Positions 45,114 to 58,134 of a DNA stretch of 64,000 nt are shown piece by piece. The DNA is taken from assembly GCF_010183535.1 (NCBI RefSeq), contig NC_071330.1:13745717-13809716 (forward strand). The letters are read 5' to 3'. The notes beneath the pieces are model-generated. The model saw nothing but the letters and a program-made list of their open reading frames with translations. It ran no database searches and was not told the origin of the DNA. The stretch is from Caenorhabditis remanei (Eukaryota > Nematoda > Chromadorea > Rhabditida > Rhabditidae). The translations under genes and the position numbers were made by a program. The number at the start of each line of letters is the position of its first letter. Position 1 is the first letter of the stretch.

Positions 45114-45994
45114 ATACAGTACCGCTCAAAAGGTTATCAACTTTGTACTTTTTCCGTGGAAAATGACAAAAATTGACAGGGTATTTCGGTGTCAACCGAT
45201 TGTCCAACAAATTTTATTTTGTATGGGTTGGATAGAGAAAAAAGAGGACATCATTTTTGTAGTTGACCACTTTTTTTGTATGGATACTATCTTGGTAGTT
45301 ACAGGGTGTCAAAGTAATTCACGGACTAATTTCATTGGCACCTGCAACTTTTATGGGTAGTATCCCCACAAAAAATGGTCAACTACAAAAATGATGTGCT
45401 ATTTTTGCTCTGTCTAACAAGGGAAGTCTTTGGAGACGCCACTTTCAAACGACCTAGAAATTTGGTTATAGGTATTTTCGACTACGGGGAGTCCATTTCT
45501 GCTATCAAAACCGGCTAAATGTTTATGAGAGCCGAGTTATGATCTCAAACTTTTCATATGGATTAGCTTTTCCACATGAAATTCCAAATCGACAAGTAGT
45601 ATACGCAAGATATTCTCATTTTTGCAGCGAACAAGCACAGGTAAACCGCTGGGGAACATAAATTGAACCGCGCGGTGCCGTATATACGGCCGGTTTGGAA
45701 TTACATGGAAAAAAGCTAAACCATTTAAAAAGTTTGAGAGCTCACAACTCGGCTCACAGACGCATTTAGCAGATTTTGACTACAGAAATAGACTCCCCAT
45801 AGTCGAATATACCTATAACCAAATTCATAGGACGTTTGAATGTGACGTCTCCAATGACTTCCCTTGTAACCCATTCAAAATTGAGTTTATCGGACAATCA
45901 GGTGACACCGAAATACAATGTCAAAGTTGGCCATTTTTCACTGAAAACAGTCAAAGTTGATTACCTGAAAGTTAATCTTACTGAACGGTACTGT
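45114..45994. repeat. ACAGTACC-ended element with a second palindrome inserted
   Basis: The outer arms (acagtaccgctcaaaagg at 45115, ending at ggtactgta near 45994) belong to the 4348 family. Inserted at about 45420-45870 is a palindrome with gggaagtctttggagacgcc and ggagacgtca…cttccctt ends. Confidence 0.75.
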
Positions 45995-47261
45995 ACATCA
46001 TAGAAAAACTTAGAATTTTCCGAACTAGCCGAATTAAAACTGGCACAAATCCGAACCGATTAAAAGGTGATATGTTATATTTAAGCCATTGATGGTTCTG
46101 ATGAGTACCAGTTCTGGTCCGCGCGGATTCTCAATGTTTCAGGCTGTTCTGCTTCGGTGTCTTACCGAATTTTCTAAAAATGGATAGGACTTACTATTTT
46201 TATAAGAAAGCGCAGTATTTTCTAAAAATTTAAATTTTAAAACCAAATTCAATTTCATCGAAAAAGCCACTGCTAAGCATTCCTCTAAAATTTGTCTTGT
46301 TGTGACTACCGTACTTTTAGAATAGTTATTATAGGTAAAGTACGGTAGAGAGCCGCTGTAAATTGAAATTCCGCAACGAGTCCCACACCTCCCGATTTTC
46401 AAATTTTTAAATTTTAGCACTGTTAAGTGTAACAATGATAACTTTTACACCAACTACCCATATAAATAAACTCACAAATTCTTCTGCAACAAGCCATATT
46501 TCTAGAGGCGGGTGGGGGGATACCAAAATGAGGCGTCCGAAATTAGTAAGGGCTCCTGGTATCTTTTCGTCCAATATATATCTCTTTCTATTCTAAGTGT
46601 CCCCCCCCTTTTCGGTGTCATCCGAGACGATTCGACGTAATTTCCCGTCGCAAGACGCGCGACGATTTGTTCTTCTTCAGTTTTTGTGTCTTTTTGCACG
46701 ATTTGGTCCCAAATTTTTTGGAAGGAGGCGGAGAAGGGGGACGGATTTTTGAGAGACTAATAGAACAAGATGTTACACTTTGCAAAATCTTACATTTTTA
46801 ACAGGAAATCCATCAAAAATAAGTAGAAAAGTATCAATTTCCACTACATGATGATGGTCCATTCAAAATTTCGTCAGTGTATAGTTTGAATGAGATTTCG
46901 GGCGTCACGGAGTATCTTGATGACGCTCCGTGGGAAAATGAAAATGCTAAAATTGGACAAAACACAATGACCTATATAAGGAAGACAACAAGGCATCGAA
47001 CTGGGGGGTGTGAGAGAGGGGTCAAAAGTGTAAAGGTTCAACTAACATGTCAGAAAACCAAAAATATCGTCTATTTTTCACGGATTTTTTGGTGAAAATC
47101 CAAAAATTTTGGTATTATTGATTGCTCTGTCTGTGCGTCTAGGTGTCAAGTGGGTAGGACTGTGGAATATGAGAGAGTTTGTTATATCTGTCTGTCTGTC
47201 CGGACATCTGTGAGTCCAGATGTCTGTCTGTCTATGCAGATGTCCGGATTCCCACACTTGC
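45995..47261. other. Intergenic, no gene supported
   Basis: AT-rich, with a few ORFs of under 100 codons lacking splice context. The part 46500-46740 is more GC-balanced (ccccccccttttcggtgtca) and could be regulatory or contain the missing 5' exon of the peptide gene, but I cannot show it. Confidence 0.4.
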
Positions 47262-47586
47262 AAACCGGGCCGAAACGGGCCGGCTCGTAACTCGCTTCAA
47301 ACTCAATATTATGAGCTGAAAAATATACCAAAATGTAGATCTCGACGAGTTCTATCTCCATGACTTACTACGGGTCGGAGCTATTCGTTAATGTGCCGCG
47401 TGCCGGGCTAGAAAGGCTTTTTTGGCCATTTTCGTGTTTTTTGGCACTTTTTCCCGGCCTGCGTCATATTAACGAATTGCCATCCGGCCTGTAGTGGGTC
47501 ACGGAGATAGAACTCGTCGAGATCTACATTTTGGTATATTTTTCAGCTCATAATATTGAGTTTGAAGCGAGTTACGCGAAGTATGG
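47262..47586. repeat. Palindrome of the 11037 family
   Basis: ccgggccgaaacgggccggc at the left; aaatataccaaaatgtagat at about 47320 and its complement at about 47525; ends gagttacgcga. It is the third member in the window. Confidence 0.85.
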
Positions 47587-48235
47587 TCTTCCCGGACATC
47601 GGTGAGTCCAGATGTCCACTCTAAGCGGCAACTTAGGTCCGGATGTCTGTCTGTCTATCCAGATGTCCGGATTCCTGTCGGTGTGTTCAGTTACCCTTTT
47701 TTTTGGTTCCAGGTTATAGGGGATATTTTCCGTCAGTCTGTCTGTTCGGATGTCCGGATGTCTGCAAACTCAATTTCCATCCATCCAGATGTCCGGAGTA
47801 CTGTGACTTGGAAGCCATAGTTTTCGTGGTGGGACCCAACATTATACTCATTAAAAAGGTCTCGACGCGCTGATTCCAAAACTATAGGGTTCACGTTGAT
47901 ACCTGCAAAACTAACAGATTTATACAAACTTTTGTTCTCAGCGTTTTTTTTTAGTTTTGAAATATTGTAACTTTTCTCGATACCTTCTCTGGTTCCCACT
48001 TTCATATATTTACAGATTCTTCGAGTCCTTCCGTTTTTGAGGCGTCGTCAATCCAATTATAGATTTTCAGATTTTCAGGTTGTTCTACCCAGTAGTGTCT
48101 TGTCTTGGTCTATTATAGTGTCCCCATAAGATAAGACTACACACGGATAGTTTCTGATTCTTGAGAAGTGGTGATTACTCAAAGAATCAGTCAGACTACT
48201 GAGTCACTCTCAAATTGCTCATTATAGCAAATGCC
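47587..48235. other. tgtccggatg-rich intergenic DNA
   Basis: Repeated gatgtccgga and tgtctgtctg motifs to about 47805, then a fragment of the GTGGGACC palindrome family (47816-47875). No gene is seen. Confidence 0.5.
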
Positions 48236-51185
48236 ATGCACTTTTGTCAAAATCTAACATTTCGAAATGTTATGTACGTGACACATTAATCCCAAGTGTA
48301 TGTATCTCGACATTTGAATTCCAAATGATCAGATGATTGTCAAGCATATTTTGTATCCGGGTAGATATCACAAGATTGGACTTAGAATGTGGGTGTGTGA
48401 CTTTCCTAGAAGAATTTCGTATGATCAGAACAATGGTGCTTTGGGACATGATAATGGAAAGACTAGGTAGTGGGGTACTGTAAAATAGTTACAGTAGTCT
48501 GTGACGGGGATACAGTAACCTAGGATCAGTATTCTTAATGCTGTAGTATTTTAAACAGTTGCCAACCTGATTTTTTAGTACAAATACACAGAGAAATAGG
48601 AAAATGAAGGAAGTTGAGTTTTGTTACTACAGTAACCCGAGTTAAAGGAGCATACCGTAGTCCGTATGAAAGGATCTCGATATACGTGACAAATCCTATG
48701 CCACGACTGTGTTTTTATACCGAATAGGAATTCTGGTCAGTGTAAGATGGTCAGTGTAGTTTGTCACTGTAATCGGTTGTGTGGCCGAATTGATGGATCC
48801 TAGGCGAGCGACTGTCTTTTTATACCCGAAATCAATTTTGACCGAAAATAGGAATTTTAAAGGAGGAAAATGACTGAAAATTCCGGTTTCCAAAAAGAAA
48901 ATTTATATTTACACTCATTAAAGACTGAAACTTTCGGGTTCAAATGTCAAATTTAGATTGAACTTTTAGGAAATGACGGGAATTTTCAATTGTTCAGTGT
49001 AAATCTGCAATTTCCAGCCAAATTTTATGTAGAAAATAGTAAAACATTTTCAGTTAGAGCATTATTTTTCAGATTAAAACCCATTTTTACCGTTTTTAGG
49101 AGCTTTTTACAACAAAATAAGGTCAACATTATCCTTCCGTTTTCCGTTTTATTCTTTTTTGAGAATCGCTAAATGTTTTTTTTTCTTGCATAATTCAAAA
49201 TTGAATACCCTTGAGTAATTAGCCAAGTCCTTATTTGCTTTTAGATTTTTCAGACAATTTTCAGACAAAAACAACAGTTTTCTACCTATGGCAAATATCA
49301 GAGGATTTTGAGGAAATACAGTAACCTAGAATTGGTATTCTGAAGGAGCGGTGAATAAGGCAATGCTGAAATGTCGAAATTCGAAATCAGCGAATTCCGT
49401 AAAGTTCCAGTAACTTTTGATCAAGTGGTTTCAGGAGATTTTGGATTTTGAAATGCTTCTGATAACGTGGGATTGGGATCAAATGATGAAAGGTGATACA
49501 GTTAAAGATCCAGATTTATTTTTAAACAACGTCACTGAAATTTCATCATTTCCATATTTCCAGATGAAATCATCTGACAGCATAGATTACACCCATAATC
49601 AACCAGACATTTCTAGTTTCTCAGAATGATCCCTTATTCCATAATTATATGTCAAATGATCACCAAGATTTTCATGTTTTGTAGCCACCGACCCTTTAGA
49701 TTCCAAGAAATCATGTTTCCCACCAGTTGTTTTCCCACGTGATTTGGTCTCTTGATTTCATTCCATATATTCCAGAAAAAATGTCGTATGACACTGAGAA
49801 ATTGCGAAATTGCGAAATTGATTAAAAGTGCAAAAAGGAAGATTGCACTTTTTTCTTGAAGGGCACGGGTATAAAAGGGGGAAAGTAGTGGAGGGGGGAC
49901 TCAGTTTTCCTTCTTTAGGATTTTTCTTTAAAATAATAGAATTTCTAGACGTCAATATATTGGAAAGGCTATTGCATTCCCTCAATTCTCGAATTCTTGC
50001 GGAATATTTCAAAAGAACCTGTAAAAGAATGTTTCTTCTTGGTCTGTAACTGTTCTACAGTACCCCCACTAACCACTTCCAGTCATTCAATAGTTCTGAT
50101 CTTACGAATGTCACCGAGGGAAATCACACACCCACTCTGAGTCCAGTTCTGTGATCTCCCAAATATAGCAAGTCGTGGTTTGTGTCTCTCTGTCTGAAAA
50201 TTCTGAAAGTGGACGATTGTAGAATTATATGAATCCAAATGTTGCATTCTAAAGTGTACCAGTTGAGCGGAAGGCGGAAGAATTTTCGATTTTAACCTTA
50301 TTTTGTTGTAAAAAGCTCCTAAACCTGGTAAAAATGGGTTTTAATCTGAAAAATGATGCTTTAACTGAAAATGTTTGAGTTTTTCTCTATTTTCTACATA
50401 AAATTCGGCTGAAAATTGCAGATTTCCCGTCATTTCCTAAAATTTCAATCCAAGTTTGACATTTGAACCCGAAAGTTTCAGTCTTTAATGAGTGTAAATA
50501 TAAATTTTCCTCTTGGAAACCGGAATTTTTAGTCATTTTCCTCCTTTAAAATTGCTATTTTCGGTCAAAATTGATTTCGGGTATAAAAAGACAGTCGCTC
50601 GCCTAGGATCCATCAATTCGGCCACACAACCGATTACAGTGACAAACTACACTGACCATCTTACACTGACCAAAATTCCTATTCGGTTTTAAAAGACAGT
50701 CGTGGCAGGATCTTTCACGTGTATCGAGATCCTTTTCATACGGACTACGGTATGCTCCTTTAACTCGGGTTACTGTAGTATCATCAAAACCCAACTTCCT
50801 TCATTTTCCTATTTCTCTGAGTATTAACACACTGATACTAGAAAATCAGGTTGGCAACTGTCTAAAATACTACAACATTAAGAATACTGAGCCTAGGTTA
50901 CGGTATCCCCTGTGTCAGGCCATTGAAACTATTCTACAGTACCCCACTACCCTAGTCCTTCCATTATCATGTCCATTGTTCTGATCATACGAAATTTTTC
51001 TAGGAAAGTCACACACCCACGCTGAGTCCACTTTTGTGATCTACCCGGATACAAAATATGCTTGACAATCATCTGATCATTTGAATTCAAATGTCGAGAT
51101 ACATACACTTGGGATTAATGTGTCACGTACATAACATTTCGAAATGTTAGATTTTGAAAAAGTGCATGGCATTTGCTTTATAATG
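48236..51185. repeat. 3 kb inverted repeat with ~0.9 kb arms
   Basis: The left arm (about 48236-49170) and right arm (about 50285-51185) are inverted copies with small indels. Shared blocks include atcagatgattgtcaagcat, gtgtgtgactttcc and gactgaaactttcgggttc. The ~1.1 kb loop contains a fragment (caacgtcactgaaatttcat, 49529) related to the repeats at 53.5-57 kb, and a TATAAAAGGGGG site at 49870. It could be a larger DNA element or a local inverted duplication. Confidence 0.8.
49870..49876 (+). promoter_or_regulatory. Orphan TATA box (TATAAAAGGGGG)
   Basis: A strong TATA motif in the loop of the inverted repeat, followed by agtggaggggggactcag. An open frame after it (about 49920-50049) does not match a family I know. 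A very similar site lies at 62574. Confidence 0.35.
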
Positions 51186-51658
51186 AGTGTGTACTTTTTT
51201 TGGTATTTTGGTGCGCGCTGACAACATTTCACTTTCAAGTTCCTTGATAGCGATGATGATAGCAATAAAAAATGTGATCTACCAAAACAAAAATGTGTGG
51301 TTTGTGTCTGTTTTTGAGCAATTAGTAGGTAGTGATTCAGTAATCTGACTCGAGAATCAGAAGCTTCTAGAAAAGTAGTTTGAATGTAGTCTGATCCCAT
51401 GTGAGCACTAGGATAGATCTGAAAATCTGAAAACCCGGAACTGGATAGACGAGAGGACTCTGAAAATGGGAACCACGGGCTGTTAACAATGTTTTTATTC
51501 GAAGGTAATCGAGATAAAAAACGGGAAAGTCGTATGCGAGCAATCATAAATGGAAAAGATAGGAAAGAAAGGGAAAGATAAGTCCGTGAAGTGTCATACT
51601 TCAATCTCAAAGCGTCCAAAGTAACAATAAATTCAATATGAGGATAACAGGGAACCAA

Positions 51659-52075
51659 TCAAAAATTTGGGCAACATTCGTTTCGAATGAATTCCGGGGA
51701 GCACGAGTGGCGGCAACATTGATCGGCGATGTCGGACGGTGAAAGATCTGAAATTAGGGGTAATTAGGGATAATTAGGGAGTAACTTAGAAGTACAAAGT
51801 CTATTATTAGTCTATTAACGGTTCTGTAACTTACGTTGACACTCGACTCCACATATTGATCGAACGAAGGCCACCATTCTTCGGCCACAGTGACGAGTTG
51901 CGGCGCCGTTGGCGGCTCCACGAGAAGATCCGGATCCGGAGAGAACCTTCTGGAGCATTGTGTCATCGAGCTCCTTCTCGACTTCCTCGACGAGATGATC
52001 CATATCATCGATTCCATGGGTGGAGGCGCAGAGAACTGCAAGGGCGCAGAGGAGCAGAGTGGTGCTCCGCAACAT
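51659..52075 (-). CDS. Insulin-like peptide precursor (beta-type)
   Basis: Exons 51835-52075 and 51659-51747 on the minus strand (phase 1) give 109 aa. Residues 1-21 are a signal peptide (LLLCALAVLCASTHG). An acidic pro-region follows, then a B-chain with CGRRMVAFVRSICGVEC (cysteines 63, 75, 79) and an A-chain with CCRHSC and NECC (cysteines 91, 92, 96, 105, 106). Eight cysteines and no C-peptide between the chains fit the nematode beta class with four disulfides. Such secreted peptides act on the DAF-2 receptor pathway as agonists or antagonists; which one cannot be told. The start at 52075 is chosen because the signal peptide begins there. The TATA box is about 38 bases upstream. The gene directly follows the right arm of the 48-51 kb inverted repeat. 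Confidence 0.92.
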
Positions 52076-52112
52076 CGTGAAAAAAGTGAGAAAACTTGCA
52101 TTTTTTGGGCTT

Positions 52113-52121
52113 TTATAGTGG
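52113..52121 (-). promoter_or_regulatory. TATA box of the insulin-like gene
   Basis: The minus strand reads CTATAAAAG about 38 bases before the ATG at 52075, which leaves a very short 5' UTR. The upstream flank is GC-rich (ccaccccctccccgccac). Confidence 0.6.
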
Positions 52122-52284
52122 CGGGGAGGGGGTGGAGCCTCCTGGAGCACTTTTAGGGCGGAGTTTTGTTTCAGAAAGAGGGGACGAGAAGGGTGAGGGG
52201 GGAAAAGAAAAGTCGAGAAGTTGTGAAAGGTAGAGAGAGAGAGAGAAGAGGTGCAGAGAAATAAGAGAAGGATGGAAGTTGGAA

Positions 52285-52970
52285 TGTGGCTACAGTAACC
52301 ATAATTAAAGGAGCATACCGTAGTCCCCGGGATAACGTGGAGAACAGCGAGGAAAGTTTGAAAGTTCTCAAGAATATAGGAATTTTGGTCAGTGTAGTAA
52401 TTTGGTCAGTGTAAAATGGTCAGTGTAGTTTGTCACTGTAATCGATTGGTCAACGTAAATGGCCGAATTGATGGATCCAAAGCGAGCGACTTTCTTTTTA
52501 TACCCGAATTCAATTTTGACCGAAAATAGCATTTTTAAAGGGGGAAAATGACTAAAAATTCCGGTTTCCAAGAGGAAAATTTATATTTACACTCATTAAA
52601 GACTGAAACTTTCGGGTTCAAATGTCAAACTTAGATTGAAATTTTACGAAATGACGGGAAATCTGCAATTTTCAGCCAAATCTTATGTAGAAAATAGTGA
52701 AAAACTCAAACATTTTCAGTTAAAGCATTATTTTTCAGATTTTTTCCAGATTAAAACAATTTTCCGATTGTGAAGAACATGTTCAAAAGTTCTCAAAATA
52801 GAACCGACCGATTAGACGGATCCTATGCCACGATTGTCTTCTTATGCCAAATTCAGAGAATTTTGGAATTTTGGTCACTGTAGTAATTTGGTCAGTGTAA
52901 AATGATTAGTGTAGTTTGTCACTGTAATCGGTTGTGTGGCCGAATTGACGGATCCTAGGCCAGCTACAGT
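52285..52970. repeat. Additional partial copies of the 48-51 kb arm sequence
   Basis: aaaggagcataccgtagtcc, gtttgtcactgtaatcg and gactgaaactttcgggttca appear in the same order as in the left arm (48640-49000). A second shorter copy follows at about 52800-52965. Confidence 0.75.
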
Positions 52971-53479
52971 ATGAGATGTTTTTGTAAAAGAGAGTGTACA
53001 GTAACCCGGGTTGGGAACATTCGTAAACGTTCGAAAAATATATGACACGACAATTCGAAGTTTGACGGCTCATAACTCGGGTCACATAGGGATTTAGGAG
53101 AATTTGATTACAGATTCGGAATCTAAGGACTCGAAACTATCAGTGGCCAAATTCTTGGCCAAAATGACTTGACAGAAATAACCATTTTCAGTCTTCTGAT
53201 TTCACAATGATGTGTGCGATGTTCGAAAAACAGAAACCCAAAAATTTGAATTGCATTTTAAAAAGTTAGCAGTTGTCATTTTTGTCTATACATGCTTAAG
53301 ATTCAAATTTCAGATGCAATGTCCATAACTCTATCGTTTTTGTGTTGAAGAAGAAAAACAAGTAATAAAAATAGCGATATGTACCTCAAAACATGAGAAA
53401 AGAGTTTCTTTTTTAAAGTTTTTTTTAGAAAATTTCTATCATTTTCAGGTTTCATATACACCATACAAATGACTAAAAT
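52971..53479. other. Intergenic, nothing recognised
   Basis: AT-rich. No ORF with splice support and no clear inverted repeat. Confidence 0.4.
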
Positions 53480-54240
53480 ATATTGTATACTGTATTCCTT
53501 CAACGTCACTGGAAGTTCATCACTTCCGTATTGGATGCTGATATTACTCAGCGCCATACATCAGATGCACAACATATAATTAAGCAGACATTTGTGGTTC
53601 TTAGAAAGTTTGATGTTAGAAAAGTTTTCCCCGTGATCTCTTGCTCCGCAATTATAAATTTAGTTTGAAATTTTTGGAGTTGATGCCAACCGGAATCTTG
53701 TTTTTCATATTTGTGCACGTCAACCCCTTGGGATGTTATGTTATCATGATTTTAGTTTGGTTGAAAGTTATTTTGGAGGATTGGGTTACTCTGTTCATAC
53801 AAATGACGAATTGGGTAATGTGAAGATTGAATACAACTAAACTCCTTTGTATAAAAATGAGATTCAACAGGGGAAAACCTTCTTAAAGCCAGGAGAACAG
53901 TGAAATGGGTTATAGAAGAAGATATAAAAACCGAAGAAATGGAAGTTGATTTTGAGGGGGAAAACTGAGAAAAACTAGGCTAAAACTAAGAAAATTTCCT
54001 CTTTTATACACGGCTAGAGAAACAGAATTCTTAAGAAACAAGAGTGCAAATGTATGGGTGTGTTCTCATATCTCTTTTGCACTCTTCGATAGCAGATTAG
54101 CGTAAGACGGATTAAAAATTCTCACATTTCTATGGCAAGGCGACTTCTTATCGATTTTTCAGTAGAAACAACTACAATGTTGACCAAGAAGGCACAATCG
54201 TGAGATTTTATCCATAATTTAAATAATGTATTAAGGCTGG
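53480..54240 (+). repeat. Decaying unit, copy 1
   Basis: Shares with the copies at 55070 and 56390 the order: ccttcaacgtcactg, then tttggagttgat…gggatgttatgttatcatga, then a stretch that in copy 3 encodes ELGYSVHTNDELGNVKIEY, then cacatttctatggcaaggcg. A one-base deletion near 53780 breaks that frame here. The origin is unknown; it was probably once coding. Confidence 0.6.
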
Positions 54241-55069
54241 CCAGGAATGTGCCAGCAATTGGTGCACTTGCCTTTTTCTGAAGTTGGCACGATATCAGAG
54301 CTGTACGGAGGTAAAGACGAAAGTGAAATTATTTTGGACAGTGTGCAACTGGTGAAGACCTGAAAAGGCAGCTGAATGTGACACACGGAAATTGCAAGTG
54401 AAGACATTTACAGGTCCACTGATATATAGAGAAAATAGGATTTTTCCGCTCGAAACGTAGTTTTATTATGGATCTACCCACGACGAAAACTTGTACCATT
54501 TAATGCAATTTAATTCTATTCACGAATGCAATTTAATGCATTTTTTGCATTTTTGTGCCATAAAAATGCATTATTTTGCGTTCGTGGGTAGGCAAGTTTT
54601 CTTCGTGGGTAGGTCCATTATTGTGTTAACAACTAATTAACTTTGTCTAGTTACCGTCTCTTCCGTGAACATGTAGAGGTGCCGGATCTATTAAATATGG
54701 GAGTGGAGATTGTCTATGTCTTGGAAGCTTCTTTGACTCTTACAATCCTCATTTTATTGAATGCATACTCTCTCTTTATCTCTAGATTGATTTCTTAATC
54801 CATGTTGGATATGAAGATCTTCAGATTATCAGGAAATCAAGGAACGTTTGAAAAAATCTAAGAAACTTATGTATCTTGAAATCCTTCATTCCTAAGTCCG
54901 TTTTGCGTTATTTTTTGTAGGGATGATTCTATTCCTATCATTAGTACTTAATCGGGACACCAATGTTGGCAGAATGTTTATGAGCGTTTTTGTTTCATAA
55001 AGAAGAGACTCATTCCGGGGCAAAGGATATAACAAAAACTAAAAAAAGTCTCAAAATCTTATTCAACTC
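54241..55069. other. Spacer between decaying units
   Basis: Includes a short palindrome at about 54470-54615 (acccacgacgaaaact against tttcttcgtgggt) and ctaattaactttgtcta, also seen at 62347. No gene is supported. Confidence 0.45.
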
Positions 55070-56045
55070 CTTTTTTCCAGCTTATATCGATGTCTATCTC
55101 CAAACCCATGAAACCCTGTATTCCTTCAACGTCACTGAAATTTCATAGCTTCCGTGTCTTGTGCTAACGATTGCCCTTGATTCGCTGCATACAAGGAAAC
55201 GGAATGAACGGGAAACTTCGCTCTACTCTTGTTCAACACTCTCTTGCTCTTTTGGACATTCAACTGCTGGAAGCTCCACCAATGCTCTGGCTCCCGTAGA
55301 ACTCAAGACACCTTAAGTATCTTCCTGGCCCTTTATTAACACTATTGAATAAACCTGTCTAACCTTTCCTCTATTGTTATTCTCGCATTCTAAGTCTGAC
55401 GGAGTTCACCTTCCCTCTAAAGTCAGCACAGATATTACTTAGCACCATACATCCGATGCATTACCTTCCTCCGTGATCTTTTGCTCCGCAATTATATGAA
55501 ATTTTTGGAGTTGATGTCAAACGGAATCTTGTTATTCACATTTGTGCACGTCAAACTCTTGGGATATTATGTTATCATGATTATAGTTTGGTTGAAAGGT
55601 ATTTTGGAGAAGGATTGGGTTACTCGAATCATACAAATGACGTTGGGTAATGTGAAGATTGAATACAACTAAACTCATTTTGTATAAAAATAAAATCTAA
55701 CAGGGGAAACCTACTTTTAAGACAGGAGAATAGTGAAATAGGTGATATAAAGAGCTGTAAATAGAAATAGCCCACAAAAAGGTGATTTTGAGGAGGAAAA
55801 CCTACGAGAACTGAGCCAAACCCCGAAGATTTCCTCTTTTATACACTGCTAGAGCAACTGAATTCTTATGAAACAAAAGTGCAAATGTCTGGGCGTGTTC
55901 TCATATCTCTCTTGCACTCTTTGATTGGAGATTAATTCAAATCGGATTAAAAATTCTCACATTTCTATGGCAAGGCAACATCTTATCGATTCGGTAGAAA
56001 CAAAGAACAATGTTGGCCAGGACGGCTCTCCCTCATGATTTTTGA
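55070..56045 (+). repeat. Decaying unit, copy 2
   Basis: Same order of blocks as copy 1, preceded by an acceptor-like ttttttccag and a frame reading YIDVYLQTHETLYSFNVT. The NDELGN-like stretch is disrupted. An unrelated segment lies inside at about 55180-55430. Confidence 0.55.
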
Positions 56046-56199
56046 AAAATGAAAATTGTTTTTTCGAATCTCAGCAAAGTTTCGATTGCTCGTTGAATGT
56101 TGCATTCTGCTGACGTTAGTGAAAAGTTCTCACGATTTGATCAATGTTTCCCAATACCAACATTTTAACAAAACAGGAGCATGACAACGTGATATTCGA

Positions 56200-57294
56200 A
56201 AATGAGATTCCACATTTTTTGTAGGGATGATCCTGTCATTAGTCCTAAACCAGGGCACCGATGTTGGCAATTCTTTGACGATTTGTTTCATAAAGAAGAG
56301 ACTCCTTCCGGGGCAGAAGATATAACAAAAACTAAAAAAACGTCTCAAAATCTTATTCAACTCCATTTTTCTTTTTTTTTCCAGTTCCAAACCCATGAAA
56401 CCCTGTATTCCTTCAACGTCACCGGAGCTTCATCACTTCCGTGTCTTGTGCTGATATTACTTAGTTCCATACATCAGATGCATAACCTTCCTCCGTGATC
56501 TTTTGCTTCGCAATTATACATTTTGTTTGAAATTTTTGGAGTTGATATCAACCGGAATCTTTTTGTTTTTCACATTTGTGTCAAACCCTTGGGATGTTAT
56601 GTTATCATGAGTTTAGTTCGGTTGAAAGTTATTTTGGAGGAATTGGGTTACTCTGTTCATACAAATGACGAATTGGGCAATGTGAAGATTGAATACACAC
56701 AAACTCATTTGTATAAAAAGGAGATTTAACAGGGGAAAACCTTCTTAAAGCCAGGAGAACAGTGAAACGGGTTATAGAAGAAGATATGAAAACCGAAGAA
56801 ATGGAACTTGATTTTGAGAGGGAAAACTGTAAAATACCCTAAAGATTTCTTTTTTTATACACGACAAGAGAAACAGAATTCTTAAAAAACAAGAGTGCAA
56901 ATGTATGGGCGTGTTCTCATATCTCTCTTGCACTCTTTGATTGGAGATTAGCGTAAGACGGATTAAGAATTCTCACATTTCTATGGCAAGGCGACTTCTC
57001 ATCGATTTTCCCGTTGAAACAACAAGAATGCTGACCAGGAAGGTGCCAACGACACACTTGTCATTTGACGGACCAGCCCGTGACAAGTATGGCCAACAAT
57101 TCGGGGTCCAAAACCAGATAAGATCAAGACGGTTTAAAATTGATCAATTAATGTTTACCTCTAAAACTATGTTGGATAAACTATCGAAAATGCCGACATT
57201 TTTTGGAAACATGATTAAGGAGGATCATGACAATTTGATATTTCTGAAATTGGGTTTTGTGAGCTTTCTTGAGAGAATGAATCACTCAGTTTGA
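56200..57294 (+). pseudogene. Decaying unit, copy 3 (best preserved; unidentified coding remnant)
   Basis: An acceptor-like tttttttttccag at about 56384 precedes a frame with QTHETLYSFNVTG. Further on, about 56610-56730 reads VILEELGYSVHTNDELGNV…YKKEI and a stop; a neighbouring frame (about 56730-56840) reads LLKARRTVKRVIEED and is rich in E and K. A last open frame (56941-57294, 117 codons) begins after the shared agattag motif. No single splice model joins these, and I recognise no family. A degraded gene or a fragmented mobile element are both possible. Confidence 0.4.
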
Positions 57295-58134
57295 AAGAAT
57301 TAGCTACGATGAGGTTGGATTATAATTTGGAATGAAATTGAATGACTGGGGGGAATCAAAAAATAGAATGCAAGACAATTTGTTTCTGAAGGTACGTACT
57401 AAAAATGTATTCTAAAAAAGGTGTCAAGTATAAAGAAGGAAAAATTGAATTCAGTAGAAGACAACAAAATGTTGAAGACACTATTCCAGGGGAAACCGAA
57501 TAAGGCTTTCAAATTTACAATACAGATAAGGACGTTGATTTGTGAATTAAAAAATGTTCAGATGTATGACCATGCAGACTTTTCCTAACTTTTCCTATGT
57601 TTTTTCTCGGTTCTGATTAGAAGCAGCGTGTTTGGTCACTTCTAGATCAGCAAATAGAACGCCCAAAAAAGTTTTTTCGTTTAATTTTAATGAGTTTCTG
57701 AAACCACAAAATTTCTCTCGGAGGAAGTTGAAAAATATAACGGCATGCCGTTATAATACAGTATTTACGGTAATCCAAATAATAGATGACTTTTTAAAAA
57801 GTTATTCATATTTTTATTCATATTTTCTCGTTTCATTGGAAAAATCACATGAAAAATAGATGCGCACCTTCTTTTTTTTTTGAAAACTTTTTCAGATTCT
57901 CATCACTACTTCTTTTAGGTACTTTTTTTCATAATCAATACTTTTTAAATTTTTTTTACCTGCCTGACAAATGTCGACCCTTTCTTATCCCCCTCTTTCC
58001 CAGTGTGTGTGTGAAATTATATGCTTCAAAAGAGAGAATGAGAATCTTATGGCCAAAAGATTTGCTTTCATAATCCTTTTTCGTACTTTCGGAGGTCGAA
58101 GAGATTATATTCTTGTGTTTCATTGATTTTTGAA
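57295..58134. other. Intergenic region upstream of the nuclear receptor gene
   Basis: AT-rich with long T tracts. The promoter of the gene at 58135 should be here, but no element is distinctive. Confidence 0.4.

Noticed and set aside
46877..47095. Plus ORF (EYLDDAPWENENAK) as a gene
   Set aside because: Short, with no splice partners, no homologue in the window and no family resemblance.
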